DNA of 64,000 nt from Burkholderia sp. Ax-1719 (GTDB lineage: Bacteria > Pseudomonadota > Gammaproteobacteria > Burkholderiales > Burkholderiaceae), in the NCBI RefSeq assembly GCF_011753055.1, contig NZ_VWWJ01000006.1, forward strand, positions 124,001-188,000. The letters run 5' to 3'. The notes below the pieces were generated by a model. The model ran no database searches and was not told the origin of the DNA. It saw only the letters and a list, made by a program, of their open reading frames with translations. Of the stretch, positions 56,074 to 64,000 are shown one piece after another (position 1 is the stretch's first letter; each line of letters starts with the position of its first letter). The position numbers and the translations under genes are program-made.

Positions 56074-56249
56074 GCGAGCAGAGGAAGGCGGGGCGGCGCA
56101 GGGCAGATCACGGCAGGGCGCGCTCGCTGCACTGCGGCACGGCTCGGGGGAGGCCGTGCCGCCCAGCCCCCGGATCAGCGCACCGCTTAAGCGCTTGCGG
56201 CGCGGAACGGCGCTAGAATGGTCCGGTCCGCTTTCCGCACGAGCCCCGC

Positions 56250-56993
56250 ATGAAAGTCGCCCTGTTCGTCCCGTGTTTCATCGACGCGTTTTATCCCGAA
56301 GTCGGAATTGCCACGCTGGAATTGCTCGAGCGGCTGGGCTGCGAGGTGGACTACCCGCTCGACCAGACCTGCTGTGGCCAGCCGATGGCCAACAGCGGCG
56401 CACAGGCCGAAGCGGCGGGAGCGGAGCGCGTATTCGCGCGCGCCTTCGCGGGTTATGACTACATCGTCGGGCCATCGGCGAGCTGTGTGAATCACGTGCG
56501 GGATCATTTGACCGCGATCGAGCAGACCGACGAGGTGCGCCGCGTGCGCGCCAATACCTATGAACTGGTGGAATTTCTGCACGACATCCTGGGCGTGCGC
56601 GAATTCCCGTGGGCCGAATTTCCCTGGCGCGTGGGTCTGCACAACAGTTGCAGTGCATTGCGCCATCTGCACGAAGCCTCGATTTCCGAAGTCGCGGGCA
56701 CGCCGTTTTCCAAGCCGCTCGCTTTGCTGCGCAGCGTAAAAGGCATCGAATTCGTGCAGCCCAAGCGTCCCGATGAATGCTGCGGTTTTGGCGGCACCTT
56801 TGCCGTCACGGAAGAAGCCGTCTCGGTACGCATGGGCCAGGACAAGATCGTCGATCATGTGAGCGCGGGCGCGCAATACATCGTGTCGGGCGACATGTCG
56901 TGCCTGATGCATCAGCAAGGCTGCGCGGAGCGAATGAAAGCCGATGTGCGCTTCATTCATATCGCGCAGGTCCTCAACGGAGCACGCGAATGA
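56250..56993 (+). CDS. lutA: LutA/LldE, lactate-oxidation iron-sulfur subunit
   Basis: A 247-residue protein of the LutA/LldE family. Two CCG domains are present: PLDQTCCGQPMA and RPDECCGFGGTF. Cysteines also lie in SASC, NSCS and DMSCLM, together ligating iron-sulfur clusters. With LutB and LutC it oxidises L-lactate to pyruvate. The stop overlaps lutB by ATGA. A TAGAAT -10 box lies at 56214-56219. Confidence 0.94.
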   Translation: MKVALFVPCFIDAFYPEVGIATLELLERLGCEVDYPLDQTCCGQPMANSGAQAEAAGAERVFARAFAGYDYIVGPSASCVNHVRDHLTAIEQTDEVRRVRANTYELVEFLHDILGVREFPWAEFPWRVGLHNSCSALRHLHEASISEVAGTPFSKPLALLRSVKGIEFVQPKRPDECCGFGGTFAVTEEAVSVRMGQDKIVDHVSAGAQYIVSGDMSCLMHQQGCAERMKADVRFIHIAQVLNGARE

Positions 56994-58426
56994 GCACGCC
57001 GGAGAAAACTTCGAAGCGCGTCGAACACGCGAAACTCGCGGGCAGTTTTCTGGCGCACCCGGAACATGTCGATTTCCACGACAAACGGCTCTGGGATTTG
57101 CGCATGAAACGCGACGCCCAGGCGCACGCGATTGCTGAATGGGAAACGCTGCGCGAACTGGCCTCCGCGATCAAGGCGCACACGCTTTCGCATCTCGCCG
57201 ATTATCTCGACCAGTTCTCGCGCGCAGCGGAAGCGAACGGCGTGAAAGTCCATTGGGCCGATTCAGCGGGCGAACACAACGAGACGGTCTATCGCATTCT
57301 CAGCGAACGCGGCATTACCGCGCTCGTCAAAAGCAAATCGATGCTCACCGACGAATGCGAAATGCGTCCGTATCTGGAGCAGCGCGGCATCGCCGTGATG
57401 GAAACCGATTTGGGCGAGCGCATCCAGCAACTCGATGGCGAGCCGCCCAGTCATATCGTCGTGCCCGCCGTGCATAAATTGCGCGACGACGTGGCCGAAG
57501 TTTTCGGCCGCACCATCGGCACCGATCCCGCGAACAACGACATTCACTATCTCGCGCATAGCCAGCGTATGAATACGCGTCCGTGGTTCGTGCGCGAAAA
57601 GACCGGCGGCATGACGGGCTGCAATTTTGCGGTGGCGGAAACGGGTACCGTCGTGGTCTGCACCAACGAAGGCAACGCCGATCTCTCCGCCAACGTGCCG
57701 CCCGTGCATATCGTTTCGATGGGCATCGAAAAGCTGATTCCACGCCTTTCCGATCTGGGCGTGTTTATCCGCATGCTGTCGCGCAGTGCGCTCGGCTCGC
57801 CGATCACGCAATACACCTCTCATTTCCGCGCGCCGCGAGAGGGCGCAGAACTGCATTTCGTGCTGGTGGATAACGGGCGCAGCGCGCGGCTGGCCATGCC
57901 GGACTTCTGGTATTCGCTCAAATGCATCCGCTGCGGCGCGTGTATGAATACCTGTCCGGTGTATCGGCGCAGCGGCGGCCTTTCTTATGGCAGTACCTAC
58001 GCCGGTCCGATTGGCGCGATTATCAATCCGACTTTCGATTTAAAGCGTTTTAGCGCGTTGCCATTCGCTTCGACGCTCAATGGCAGTTGCACAAATGTCT
58101 GCCCTGTGAAGATCAATATTCACGAGCAGATTTACCAATGGCGCGAGGTGATCGCCGCGCAGCATGCGGTGCCATTCGTGAAGCAGGAGGTGCTGAAGAT
58201 GGCGGGGCGATTGCTGGCCAGTCCGAGGCTGTATCGAACGGCGGTGTCATCGCTCGATGGCGCGCTGCGGCGTTTGCCTAATTTTGTGCTCTATAACCCG
58301 CTCAATATCTGGGGCAAGCAACGCAGTTTGCCGCAAGCGCCGGGCGCGACGTTTCATGCGTGGTATCGCAAGAACCGCAAACGCAACGGCAGTGGCGGCC
58401 AGGGAGGTAGCGATGGCAACGCGTGA
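56990..58426 (+). CDS. lutB: LutB/LldF, iron-sulfur lactate-oxidation protein
   Basis: A 478-residue protein with an N-terminal LUD domain (about residues 60-300) and a C-terminal double [4Fe-4S] region: CIRCGACMNTCPVY and CTNVCPVKI. The 'KTGGMTGCNFAVAETGTVV' motif is typical. The ATG at 56990 overlaps the lutA stop by four bases. It forms the central electron-transfer subunit of the lactate complex. Confidence 0.95.
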   Translation: MSTPEKTSKRVEHAKLAGSFLAHPEHVDFHDKRLWDLRMKRDAQAHAIAEWETLRELASAIKAHTLSHLADYLDQFSRAAEANGVKVHWADSAGEHNETVYRILSERGITALVKSKSMLTDECEMRPYLEQRGIAVMETDLGERIQQLDGEPPSHIVVPAVHKLRDDVAEVFGRTIGTDPANNDIHYLAHSQRMNTRPWFVREKTGGMTGCNFAVAETGTVVVCTNEGNADLSANVPPVHIVSMGIEKLIPRLSDLGVFIRMLSRSALGSPITQYTSHFRAPREGAELHFVLVDNGRSARLAMPDFWYSLKCIRCGACMNTCPVYRRSGGLSYGSTYAGPIGAIINPTFDLKRFSALPFASTLNGSCTNVCPVKINIHEQIYQWREVIAAQHAVPFVKQEVLKMAGRLLASPRLYRTAVSSLDGALRRLPNFVLYNPLNIWGKQRSLPQAPGATFHAWYRKNRKRNGSGGQGGSDGNA

Positions 58427-59000
58427 AGCGTTCCTTGCGCGCGTGCGGGCTGCGCAGCCTGCGCCGCAGGCGCTCCCCGAGGTACCGCTGTTCGACGCGC
58501 CGCCGGGCGAGTTGCGACCGCGCTTCGCGGCCGCGCTGGCGCTGATGGGCGGCAAGGAAATCGAAGCCGCTTCCGGCGAGACGGTGCTGGCCGCGATACG
58601 CGAGCGACTGGGTCCGTCAGTGTCGATCGCGTCGGCAGCGCCCGAGGTGCCGGGCACGCGTGCCATCGCCGCGACTACGCCGCCCGCCTCGCTGGAGAAT
58701 GTCGACGTGGGCGTGGTACGCGCGCGCTTTGGCGTAGCGGAAACCGGCTCGGTGTGGTTGAGCGAGCGCGAGTACATCGTCAATGCGCTTGGCTATCTGG
58801 TGCAGCATCTTTACGTGTTGCTCGATCCTGCCGCGCTGGTTGCCGGTTTGCAGGATGCTTACCGTCGCGATGACTTTCGCGACGCGCGCTACGCGGCGCT
58901 GGTCACAGGTCCGTCCGCGACAGCCGATATCGAAGGCGTCCTGATTCAGGGCGCGCAAGGCGTGAAATCGCTGACGGTGGTGTGGCTGCCTGCGCGCTGA
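58413..59000 (+). CDS. lutC: LutC/LldG, LUD-domain protein
   Basis: A 195-residue LUD (DUF162) protein. Its signature 'VGVVRARFGVAETGSVWL' and the C-terminal 'GPSATADIEGVLIQGAQG' are conserved. The start at 58413 follows AGGGAGGTAGCG and overlaps the end of lutB by 14 bases. It is the third subunit of the lactate-utilisation complex. No lactate permease or LutR regulator is visible next to the operon. Confidence 0.93.
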   Translation: MATREAFLARVRAAQPAPQALPEVPLFDAPPGELRPRFAAALALMGGKEIEAASGETVLAAIRERLGPSVSIASAAPEVPGTRAIAATTPPASLENVDVGVVRARFGVAETGSVWLSEREYIVNALGYLVQHLYVLLDPAALVAGLQDAYRRDDFRDARYAALVTGPSATADIEGVLIQGAQGVKSLTVVWLPAR

Positions 59001-59102
59001 GGGCGCGCGCAATCAGCAGGTGCCGCGACCCAGGCCGATCATCACAAGAATCGAAGGATACCTACGCATCGAACGGGAAACCACAGGAAACCACGGGAAA
59101 CG

Positions 59103-61337
59103 ATGGTCATCCATATTCTTCTCTTGAGCGGTTTTCTGCTGGCGAGCATCGCGCTGGTGCAAGCCGTCAGCCTGCGCTTCGCGCTGTCCGAATCGGTGTT
59201 GCTGGCCGCGTGGGGCTTTGCACTCGGCGGCATCTATCTCGTGAGCGGCGAGGCGTGGCCACATCTGGCCGCGAGCGTTGTCACGCCCGCGCTCGCGCCG
59301 CGCCTGCCGCCCGAAGCGTATCTCTGGATTTTTCTGCCGCTCCTGCTGTTTCAGGCGGCGCTCAGCGTGAACGTGCGTGAAATGCTCGGCGACGCCGCGC
59401 CTATTTTGCTGCTCGCCGTGGTGGCCGTTTTCGTCGCGACCGCGATGGTGGGCGGCGCAATTCGCCTGACCGGACTGGGCCCGCTCTCGGACGGCTTGCT
59501 GCTGGGCGCGATGATCGCCACGACTGATCCGTCCGCTGTGCTCGCCGTGTTCCGCGAGGTAGGCGCGCCCGCGCGCCTCGTGCGTCTCGTCGAAGGCGAA
59601 AGCCTGTTGAACGATGCCGCGGCGATCGCCATCGCCAGCGTGCTGATTGCCGCAATCACCGGCGACGCCGCAGCGGCCACCGGCACGGCCGCGTTGCGGA
59701 CGTTGGGTGTTCAGTTGATTGGGGGGCTGGTGGTCGGCGGCCTTGCGGGCCGCGCCTTTGCGTATCTGCTACCGGCGCTGGGCGGAGAGGGCAAGGCTGA
59801 AATCTCGCTGAGTTTCGCTTTGCCGTATCCGCTGTATCTGTTCGCCGATCAGGTCCTGCATGTCTCGGGCGTGGTGTCGGTCGTGGCGGCCGGGCTCGTC
59901 ATCAGCGGTCTCGGGCGCACGCGCCTGTCACCCGTCAACTGGTTGCATTTGCAACTGATCTGGGAGCAGGTGGCGGCAATGGCCGGCGCGGCGATCTTTT
60001 TGCTCGCCGCCATGCAGATTCCCGCGACGCTGCGTGACGCGCATCTGATCGATCTGATCGCGCTCGCCGTGGTGGTGGTCGTGGCGTTTGTCGCGCGCCT
60101 CGTGGTGGCGTTTGGCATGCTGCCGCTCCTGAGCCGCCTGAAGCTCACCGAGCCCGTGAGCGCCGCATACAAACTCGTGATCGCGTGGGGCGGCCTGCGT
60201 GGGGCGGTGACGCTGGTGCTCGCAATGGGTCTTGCGCAAAACGAGGCGCTGCCCGAAAGCACGCGCCGCTTCGTGGCGATACTCGCCACCGGCTTCGTGC
60301 TGGTGAGCCTGATCGTCAATGGTTCGTCGCTCAAACTGCTGATCCGCAGGCTCAAGCTCGATCTGCTCTCGCCGCAGGAAGAAGCGATCCAGCAGCAAGC
60401 CGTGCAATTGTCGTCGATTCGTGTGTCGCAGCAGGTGCATGCGGCGGCGCGAACGTTTCGTATTCCCGATGAAATTGCGCACGAAGCCTGTGCCACGTTT
60501 CGCCGCAGCATCGACATGACCGCAACGGCCTTCGATATCGAAGCGGCGCTGTCCGAGCGCGAGCGGCTTGCCATCGGCCTCGTTACGCTCGCGGCGAAGG
60601 AGCGCGATCTGATTCCGCAGTACGGCAGCGGCATCGTGACGATCCGCAACCTCGACGCGATGACGCGCAATACCGATGCGATGATCGAGGCGGCGCGCGA
60701 GAGTGGGCGCATCGGCTATCAGCGCGCGGCGGCAAAAATTCTTGCCGATACGCCGGAGCTGCGCGTCGCGCGTTTTATCGCGCGCTGGCTGCGCATACGG
60801 CAACCGTACTCCGACGCGCTGGCCGATCGCTTCGAACTCCTGATGTGTCGGCGCGTGGTGCTGCACGAACTGATTGCGTTCGCCGATACGAGTCTCACGC
60901 CCCTGCTGGGCGAGCGGCTGGCGAAGCTGCTAGGCACGATTCTGCGAGGCCGCATTGCAAAGGCCGAAGGTGGCCTGGACGATGTGCGCAGTTGCTTTGG
61001 CCACGGCGCAGATGTGCTGGAACAGCGCATGATGCTGCTCTACGCGCTGCGCGAAGGGCGCGCGCGCGTGGTGGCGATGTACGAGGATCGCTCGATTTCC
61101 AAGGAGATTTACGACTCGATCCGCCGGGAACTGGACGTGGCGTGGAAGCGCGCCGTGCCACGCGCGCATCCCGGCGTGCTGTTGCCGGGCGAGGCGGGGC
61201 ACATGGCCACGCAGAAGCCGCCCATGCCCGCGCCGCAGCCGCCCGCCAATGAAGTGCCGGACGCCACGGCAACCTCCGCCGATATGGCGGAGAACCCGGC
61301 GGACGGTCCAGCGGACGACCCGCACAGGAGCGCCTGA
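59103..61337 (+). CDS. CPA1-family Na+(K+)/H+ antiporter with long C-terminal domain
   Basis: A 744-residue protein. The first 420 residues hold about 12-13 membrane helices with the NhaP-type motifs TDPSAVLAVF, EGESLLNDA and WGGLRGAVTL. A cytoplasmic helical domain of about 320 residues follows, ending in a Pro/Ala-rich tail. It exchanges Na+ or K+ for protons. Three GGAAACC-type repeats lie just before the start (59078-59100). The stop is 2 bp before the next gene. Confidence 0.92.
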   Translation: MVIHILLLSGFLLASIALVQAVSLRFALSESVLLAAWGFALGGIYLVSGEAWPHLAASVVTPALAPRLPPEAYLWIFLPLLLFQAALSVNVREMLGDAAPILLLAVVAVFVATAMVGGAIRLTGLGPLSDGLLLGAMIATTDPSAVLAVFREVGAPARLVRLVEGESLLNDAAAIAIASVLIAAITGDAAAATGTAALRTLGVQLIGGLVVGGLAGRAFAYLLPALGGEGKAEISLSFALPYPLYLFADQVLHVSGVVSVVAAGLVISGLGRTRLSPVNWLHLQLIWEQVAAMAGAAIFLLAAMQIPATLRDAHLIDLIALAVVVVVAFVARLVVAFGMLPLLSRLKLTEPVSAAYKLVIAWGGLRGAVTLVLAMGLAQNEALPESTRRFVAILATGFVLVSLIVNGSSLKLLIRRLKLDLLSPQEEAIQQQAVQLSSIRVSQQVHAAARTFRIPDEIAHEACATFRRSIDMTATAFDIEAALSERERLAIGLVTLAAKERDLIPQYGSGIVTIRNLDAMTRNTDAMIEAARESGRIGYQRAAAKILADTPELRVARFIARWLRIRQPYSDALADRFELLMCRRVVLHELIAFADTSLTPLLGERLAKLLGTILRGRIAKAEGGLDDVRSCFGHGADVLEQRMMLLYALREGRARVVAMYEDRSISKEIYDSIRRELDVAWKRAVPRAHPGVLLPGEAGHMATQKPPMPAPQPPANEVPDATATSADMAENPADGPADDPHRSA

Positions 61338-61339
61338 GC

Positions 61340-62149
61340 ATGATGGAGATCGGCATGGCCTCGCTGGTGTTCGTGCTGCTGCTCGGCGGCACGGGGCTAG
61401 GCATTTTGCTGCGGCCGTTGTTGCCGGAAGAGCATCGCAAGCACGAGACGGTGCAGCTCGTGCAACTGGTGCTGGGGATGCTCGTGACGTTCGCGGCGCT
61501 GGTGCTGAGCCTGCTCACGGCGTCGGCCAAGAGCAGCTACGACAACGCCACCAACGACATGCGCGCCTATGCGGCCGACCTGATCCAGCTCGACGCGCGC
61601 CTGCGCGACTATGGCCCGGATGCCGACGCCGCACGGGCGGCGCTGCGCAGTTACACGGCGGCGGCGATCGCCTCGACCTGGCCGCAGGAGCGCGCGCCCG
61701 AGGGCAGCTATCCCCATGTGCCGGGAGCGAACGACGGCGAACTCGAAAGCGTGCCACTGGGCGCGCTGCTCAATTCGGTCGGGCGCGATATCGGCAGTTT
61801 CACGCCGCGCGACCGCTATCAGAGCGCATTGGCCACGCGGCTGGGCGATGTATTCGGCCGCGTGCGCGACACGCGCTGGCGTCTGATCGAGGAGGCGCAC
61901 AGCACGCTTTCGCGGCCCTTCTTCGTGATGCTCACGCTCTGGCTCATGCTGATCTTTCTGAGCTTCGGCCTGATCGCGCCGCATAACGCGCTGGCGCTGG
62001 TGATGATCGGGCTGGGCGCGGTATCGATTTCCTCGTCAATTTACGTGATCGTCGATCTCGACACGCCGTTTACCGGGCAGATCGTGATTCCCAGCGATTC
62101 GATGCGCGATGCGCTCGTGCATATGAATCAGCCCGCCGACGTGCGCTAG
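61340..62149 (+). CDS. DUF4239 membrane protein
   Basis: A 269-residue protein with two N-terminal and two C-terminal membrane helices (about residues 7-25, 45-63, 190-212 and 215-235) flanking a polar central domain. This layout and the 'LVQLVLGMLVTFAALVLSLL' helix fit DUF4239, known as a bestrophin-like family of unknown function. It follows the antiporter by 2 bp and is surely co-transcribed. Confidence 0.8.
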   Translation: MMEIGMASLVFVLLLGGTGLGILLRPLLPEEHRKHETVQLVQLVLGMLVTFAALVLSLLTASAKSSYDNATNDMRAYAADLIQLDARLRDYGPDADAARAALRSYTAAAIASTWPQERAPEGSYPHVPGANDGELESVPLGALLNSVGRDIGSFTPRDRYQSALATRLGDVFGRVRDTRWRLIEEAHSTLSRPFFVMLTLWLMLIFLSFGLIAPHNALALVMIGLGAVSISSSIYVIVDLDTPFTGQIVIPSDSMRDALVHMNQPADVR

Positions 62150-62188
62150 ACTCGCGCCTGATCTAGAGGACGAACAAGGAGGTGCCCG

Positions 62189-62707
62189 ATGCATCGCAAG
62201 ACACTCAACGCGTCGCGGCTTCAGGACGAAGTGAAGCGCCGACTGCAGCGCTTGCAGGAAGTGGTCGAGGATGGCGTGAAGATCGTCGTGCCGCGCCCGC
62301 AGGCGCAGGACCCCGATCGCACCGGCTGCAACTGGACGATGCGCCATTTCGGCAATGCGGCGGGTTTTGAAGCGGCTATCGCGGGTGTGCTCGCCCAGGT
62401 GCAGCGCGAGTACAACCTTGCTGCCGCGGAAGCGGGCGAGGAGGGGGGCGAGCGCGAAGAGGGTGGCGAGGGTGGAGAGGGTGGAGCGGAGCCGCCGGCG
62501 CGTGCGGGCGATCCATTCGGCGGCACGCATAAGTCCGCGAGCGCGAATCCGTTCGGCGCATCCACACCCAGGGCAAAGACAAATCCCTTCGGCGGCGATG
62601 CGCCCGCGAAAGCGGGCGATCCGTTCGGCGCTTTCGACGCGTCCAGCGACCAGGACGCGAAAGAAGAAACGCCGGGCAAGCGCCCGGCGAATCCGTTTGG
62701 TGACTGA
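62189..62707 (+). CDS. Unrecognised acidic protein with NPF/DPF repeats
   Basis: A 172-residue protein. The first 75 residues form a small folded domain with a conserved-looking NWTMRHFGNAAGFEAAI segment. A Glu/Gly-rich linker follows (residues 81-100). The rest contains five copies of an N/D-P-F-G motif, at residues 108, 120, 132, 144 and 168. The start has a very strong AAGGAGGTG. It follows DUF4239 by 39 bp and may be the last gene of the antiporter operon. I do not recognise a family. Confidence 0.7.
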   Translation: MHRKTLNASRLQDEVKRRLQRLQEVVEDGVKIVVPRPQAQDPDRTGCNWTMRHFGNAAGFEAAIAGVLAQVQREYNLAAAEAGEEGGEREEGGEGGEGGAEPPARAGDPFGGTHKSASANPFGASTPRAKTNPFGGDAPAKAGDPFGAFDASSDQDAKEETPGKRPANPFGD

Positions 62708-62751
62708 CTGATCGGCGGGCGTGGCGTCAGGCCACGCATGCCCCGCGACGA

Positions 62752-64000
62752 TCAGCTTTCTTCTGCCGTCTTGCGCGGGCGACGCGGGCGAGCCGGCGTT
62801 TTTCTTGCCGCTTTCTTCTTCGGCGCGTCGGCTACCGTTTCGGGCGTAGCTTCGGCAACCGGTTCTGGCTGGGCCGCTACCTCGACGTCGAACGGGGCTG
62901 CATCAGCCTGAGCGACATCCTTCGCGGGCTTCGCAGCCTTTTTTCGCGCGGGGCTCTTGCGTGCAGCCGTCTTGCGCGCGCGGCGTGCCGGCGCGGCAGT
63001 CTCGAACAGCGGCAGGGCGGACTCGTGCGAGAGCGGTTGCGGCTCCTCGTCGATGAAGAGATCGTCATGCAATTGCGCCGAATGCGCGTGAGCCGCCTCG
63101 GTTTCCTGCAACGACTCGATATCGAAGATTTCCTGCGTCTGCACGACTTCCTGCGATTCGTGCGATTCCTGCGCTTCGTGTGCTGCCTCGTGCTTCGACT
63201 CCTGCTGCGGCTGGCGTGCTTCGCGCGCGCCATCCTTCGCATTGCCGCGGCCATTGCGGCGGCCCTTGCGGCGCGAGCGCGTATCGTCCTGACGCGGCGC
63301 GGCGGTGTCTTCCGCAACCGGCGTGGCGACGGCTTCAGGCGCGCTTGCCGCGCTGGTCGCGACATCGGCGGCCACGCTCTCGGGTTGGCTCGTGCGCGTC
63401 ACGAACGTGCCGGATTTGTCGTCGCGGCCCACTTCCAGCAGCCCGCGCGCCTGCGCTTCTTCCAGCAGGTTGCCGAAGGCGCGGAAGCCGTAGCGCGCCT
63501 CGTTGAAATCGGGGCGGCGGCGCTTGATCGCGCTCTTGAGCACCGAGGCCCAGATCTTGCCGCTGTCGCCACGCTCGTAGCCGAGGGCATCGAGCGTTTC
63601 CACCACCATCGTGATCGCCTTGAGCTTGCGTTCCTCGCCGCGGTCTTCGGCGCTGTCGCCCTTTTGCTGGCGCTCGTCGCCGTCCTTGCGTTTGGCGTTC
63701 GCGTTGCTGTCGCCGCGACCCTTGCCACGCGCCTGCTGTTCGCGGCCCGATTCACGCCCGAGTTCGCGCACCAGATCGTCGTAGAAGATGAATTCGTCGC
63801 AGTTCGCCACCAGCAGATCGGAGGTCGAATGCCGCACGCCCACGCCGATCACTTTCTTCGCGTTTTCGCGCAGCTTGGAGACGAGCGGGGAGAAGTCGGA
63901 GTCGCCGCTCACGATCACGAAAGTGTCGACGTGCGATTTGGTGTAGCAGAGGTCGAGCGCGTCCACCACGAGGCGGATGTCGGCGGAGTTCTTGCCGGAC
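62752..64000 (-). CDS. NYN-domain/LOTUS-like RNA-binding protein with H1-like tail (partial)
   Basis: A protein whose N-terminus lies beyond the right edge; the visible part (at least 415 residues) begins SGKNSADIRLVVDALDL. This is the second half of a NYN (PIN-like) nuclease domain, with the acidic VSGDSDFSPLV. A LOTUS/OST-HTH-like segment follows (about 110-190 visible residues, 'RRPDFNEARYGFRAFGNLLE'). Then come a Gln/Glu/His-rich linker and a basic Ala/Lys/Pro tail (RRARKTAARKSPARKK and KKKAARKTPARPRRPRK). An RNA-directed role is likely for the family. Confidence 0.87.
   Translation of the reverse strand, partial: SGKNSADIRLVVDALDLCYTKSHVDTFVIVSGDSDFSPLVSKLRENAKKVIGVGVRHSTSDLLVANCDEFIFYDDLVRELGRESGREQQARGKGRGDSNANAKRKDGDERQQKGDSAEDRGEERKLKAITMVVETLDALGYERGDSGKIWASVLKSAIKRRRPDFNEARYGFRAFGNLLEEAQARGLLEVGRDDKSGTFVTRTSQPESVAADVATSAASAPEAVATPVAEDTAAPRQDDTRSRRKGRRNGRGNAKDGAREARQPQQESKHEAAHEAQESHESQEVVQTQEIFDIESLQETEAAHAHSAQLHDDLFIDEEPQPLSHESALPLFETAAPARRARKTAARKSPARKKAAKPAKDVAQADAAPFDVEVAAQPEPVAEATPETVADAPKKKAARKTPARPRRPRKTAEES

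Overview
The window is high-GC (roughly 60-65 %), densely coded bacterial chromosome that reads as a beta-proteobacterium of the Burkholderiaceae, most likely Paraburkholderia or Caballeronia. Pointers are a DUF3563 mini-protein, Fur-controlled HemP, two Burkholderia-type 'QSSVTLYG' porins, an FtrABCD iron system, and hydroxybutyrate dehydrogenase next to a patatin. The species call is inference. I see no insertion sequence, prophage, CRISPR array or plasmid function. The codon style looks even throughout, so this is mostly core genome with some accessory catabolic blocks.

Layout. 1-410: start of an FAD oxidoreductase and tRNA-Pro. 544-6496: SOS mutasome imuA-imuB-dnaE2 behind a near-perfect LexA box. 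6.5-8.3 kb: an RmlD-like reductase, copper chaperone and CueR with its operator. 8.5-17.5 kb: DUF3563, a small exported protein, rlmJ, an aldo/keto reductase, hbdH plus patatin, an aromatic/aspartate aminotransferase and uvrB. 17.7-30.5 kb is an iron-rich stretch: ftrABCD, a HbpS-like protein, hemP, an OsmC/DUF1857 pair, pirin with a divergent LysR, exbD-exbB-tonB-(20-aa membrane peptide)-bfd, murI and bfr. Four Fur-box-like sites lie in it. 30.6-39.4 kb: class I fumarase, a YqhA-like protein, a DMT exporter, acetyl-CoA synthetase with a two-subunit Na+/solute symporter, and a YebB-like protein. 39.5 kb: tRNA-Ser(GGA), then a MalT-type LuxR regulator divergent from a porin. 44-46.2 kb: HIT protein, cfa and crcB.

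46.3-56.1 kb is the most distinctive accessory block. It holds an SDR, a phenylacetaldehyde-type aldehyde dehydrogenase, an unrecognised membrane protein with a His-rich loop and a cytoplasmic copper/TPQ amine oxidase of the Arthrobacter type, the last three forming one operon. A divergent AraC regulator, an APC permease and a porin follow. Together they make a plausible uptake-and-oxidation route for a primary amine: porin, permease, oxidase, dehydrogenase.

56.2-59.0 kb is the lactate-utilisation operon lutABC. 59.1-62.7 kb is a CPA1 antiporter - DUF4239 - NPF-repeat protein unit. The window ends inside a NYN-domain/LOTUS-like protein with a histone-H1-like basic tail.

All calls rest on reading the sequence and on remembered family motifs; no search was run.
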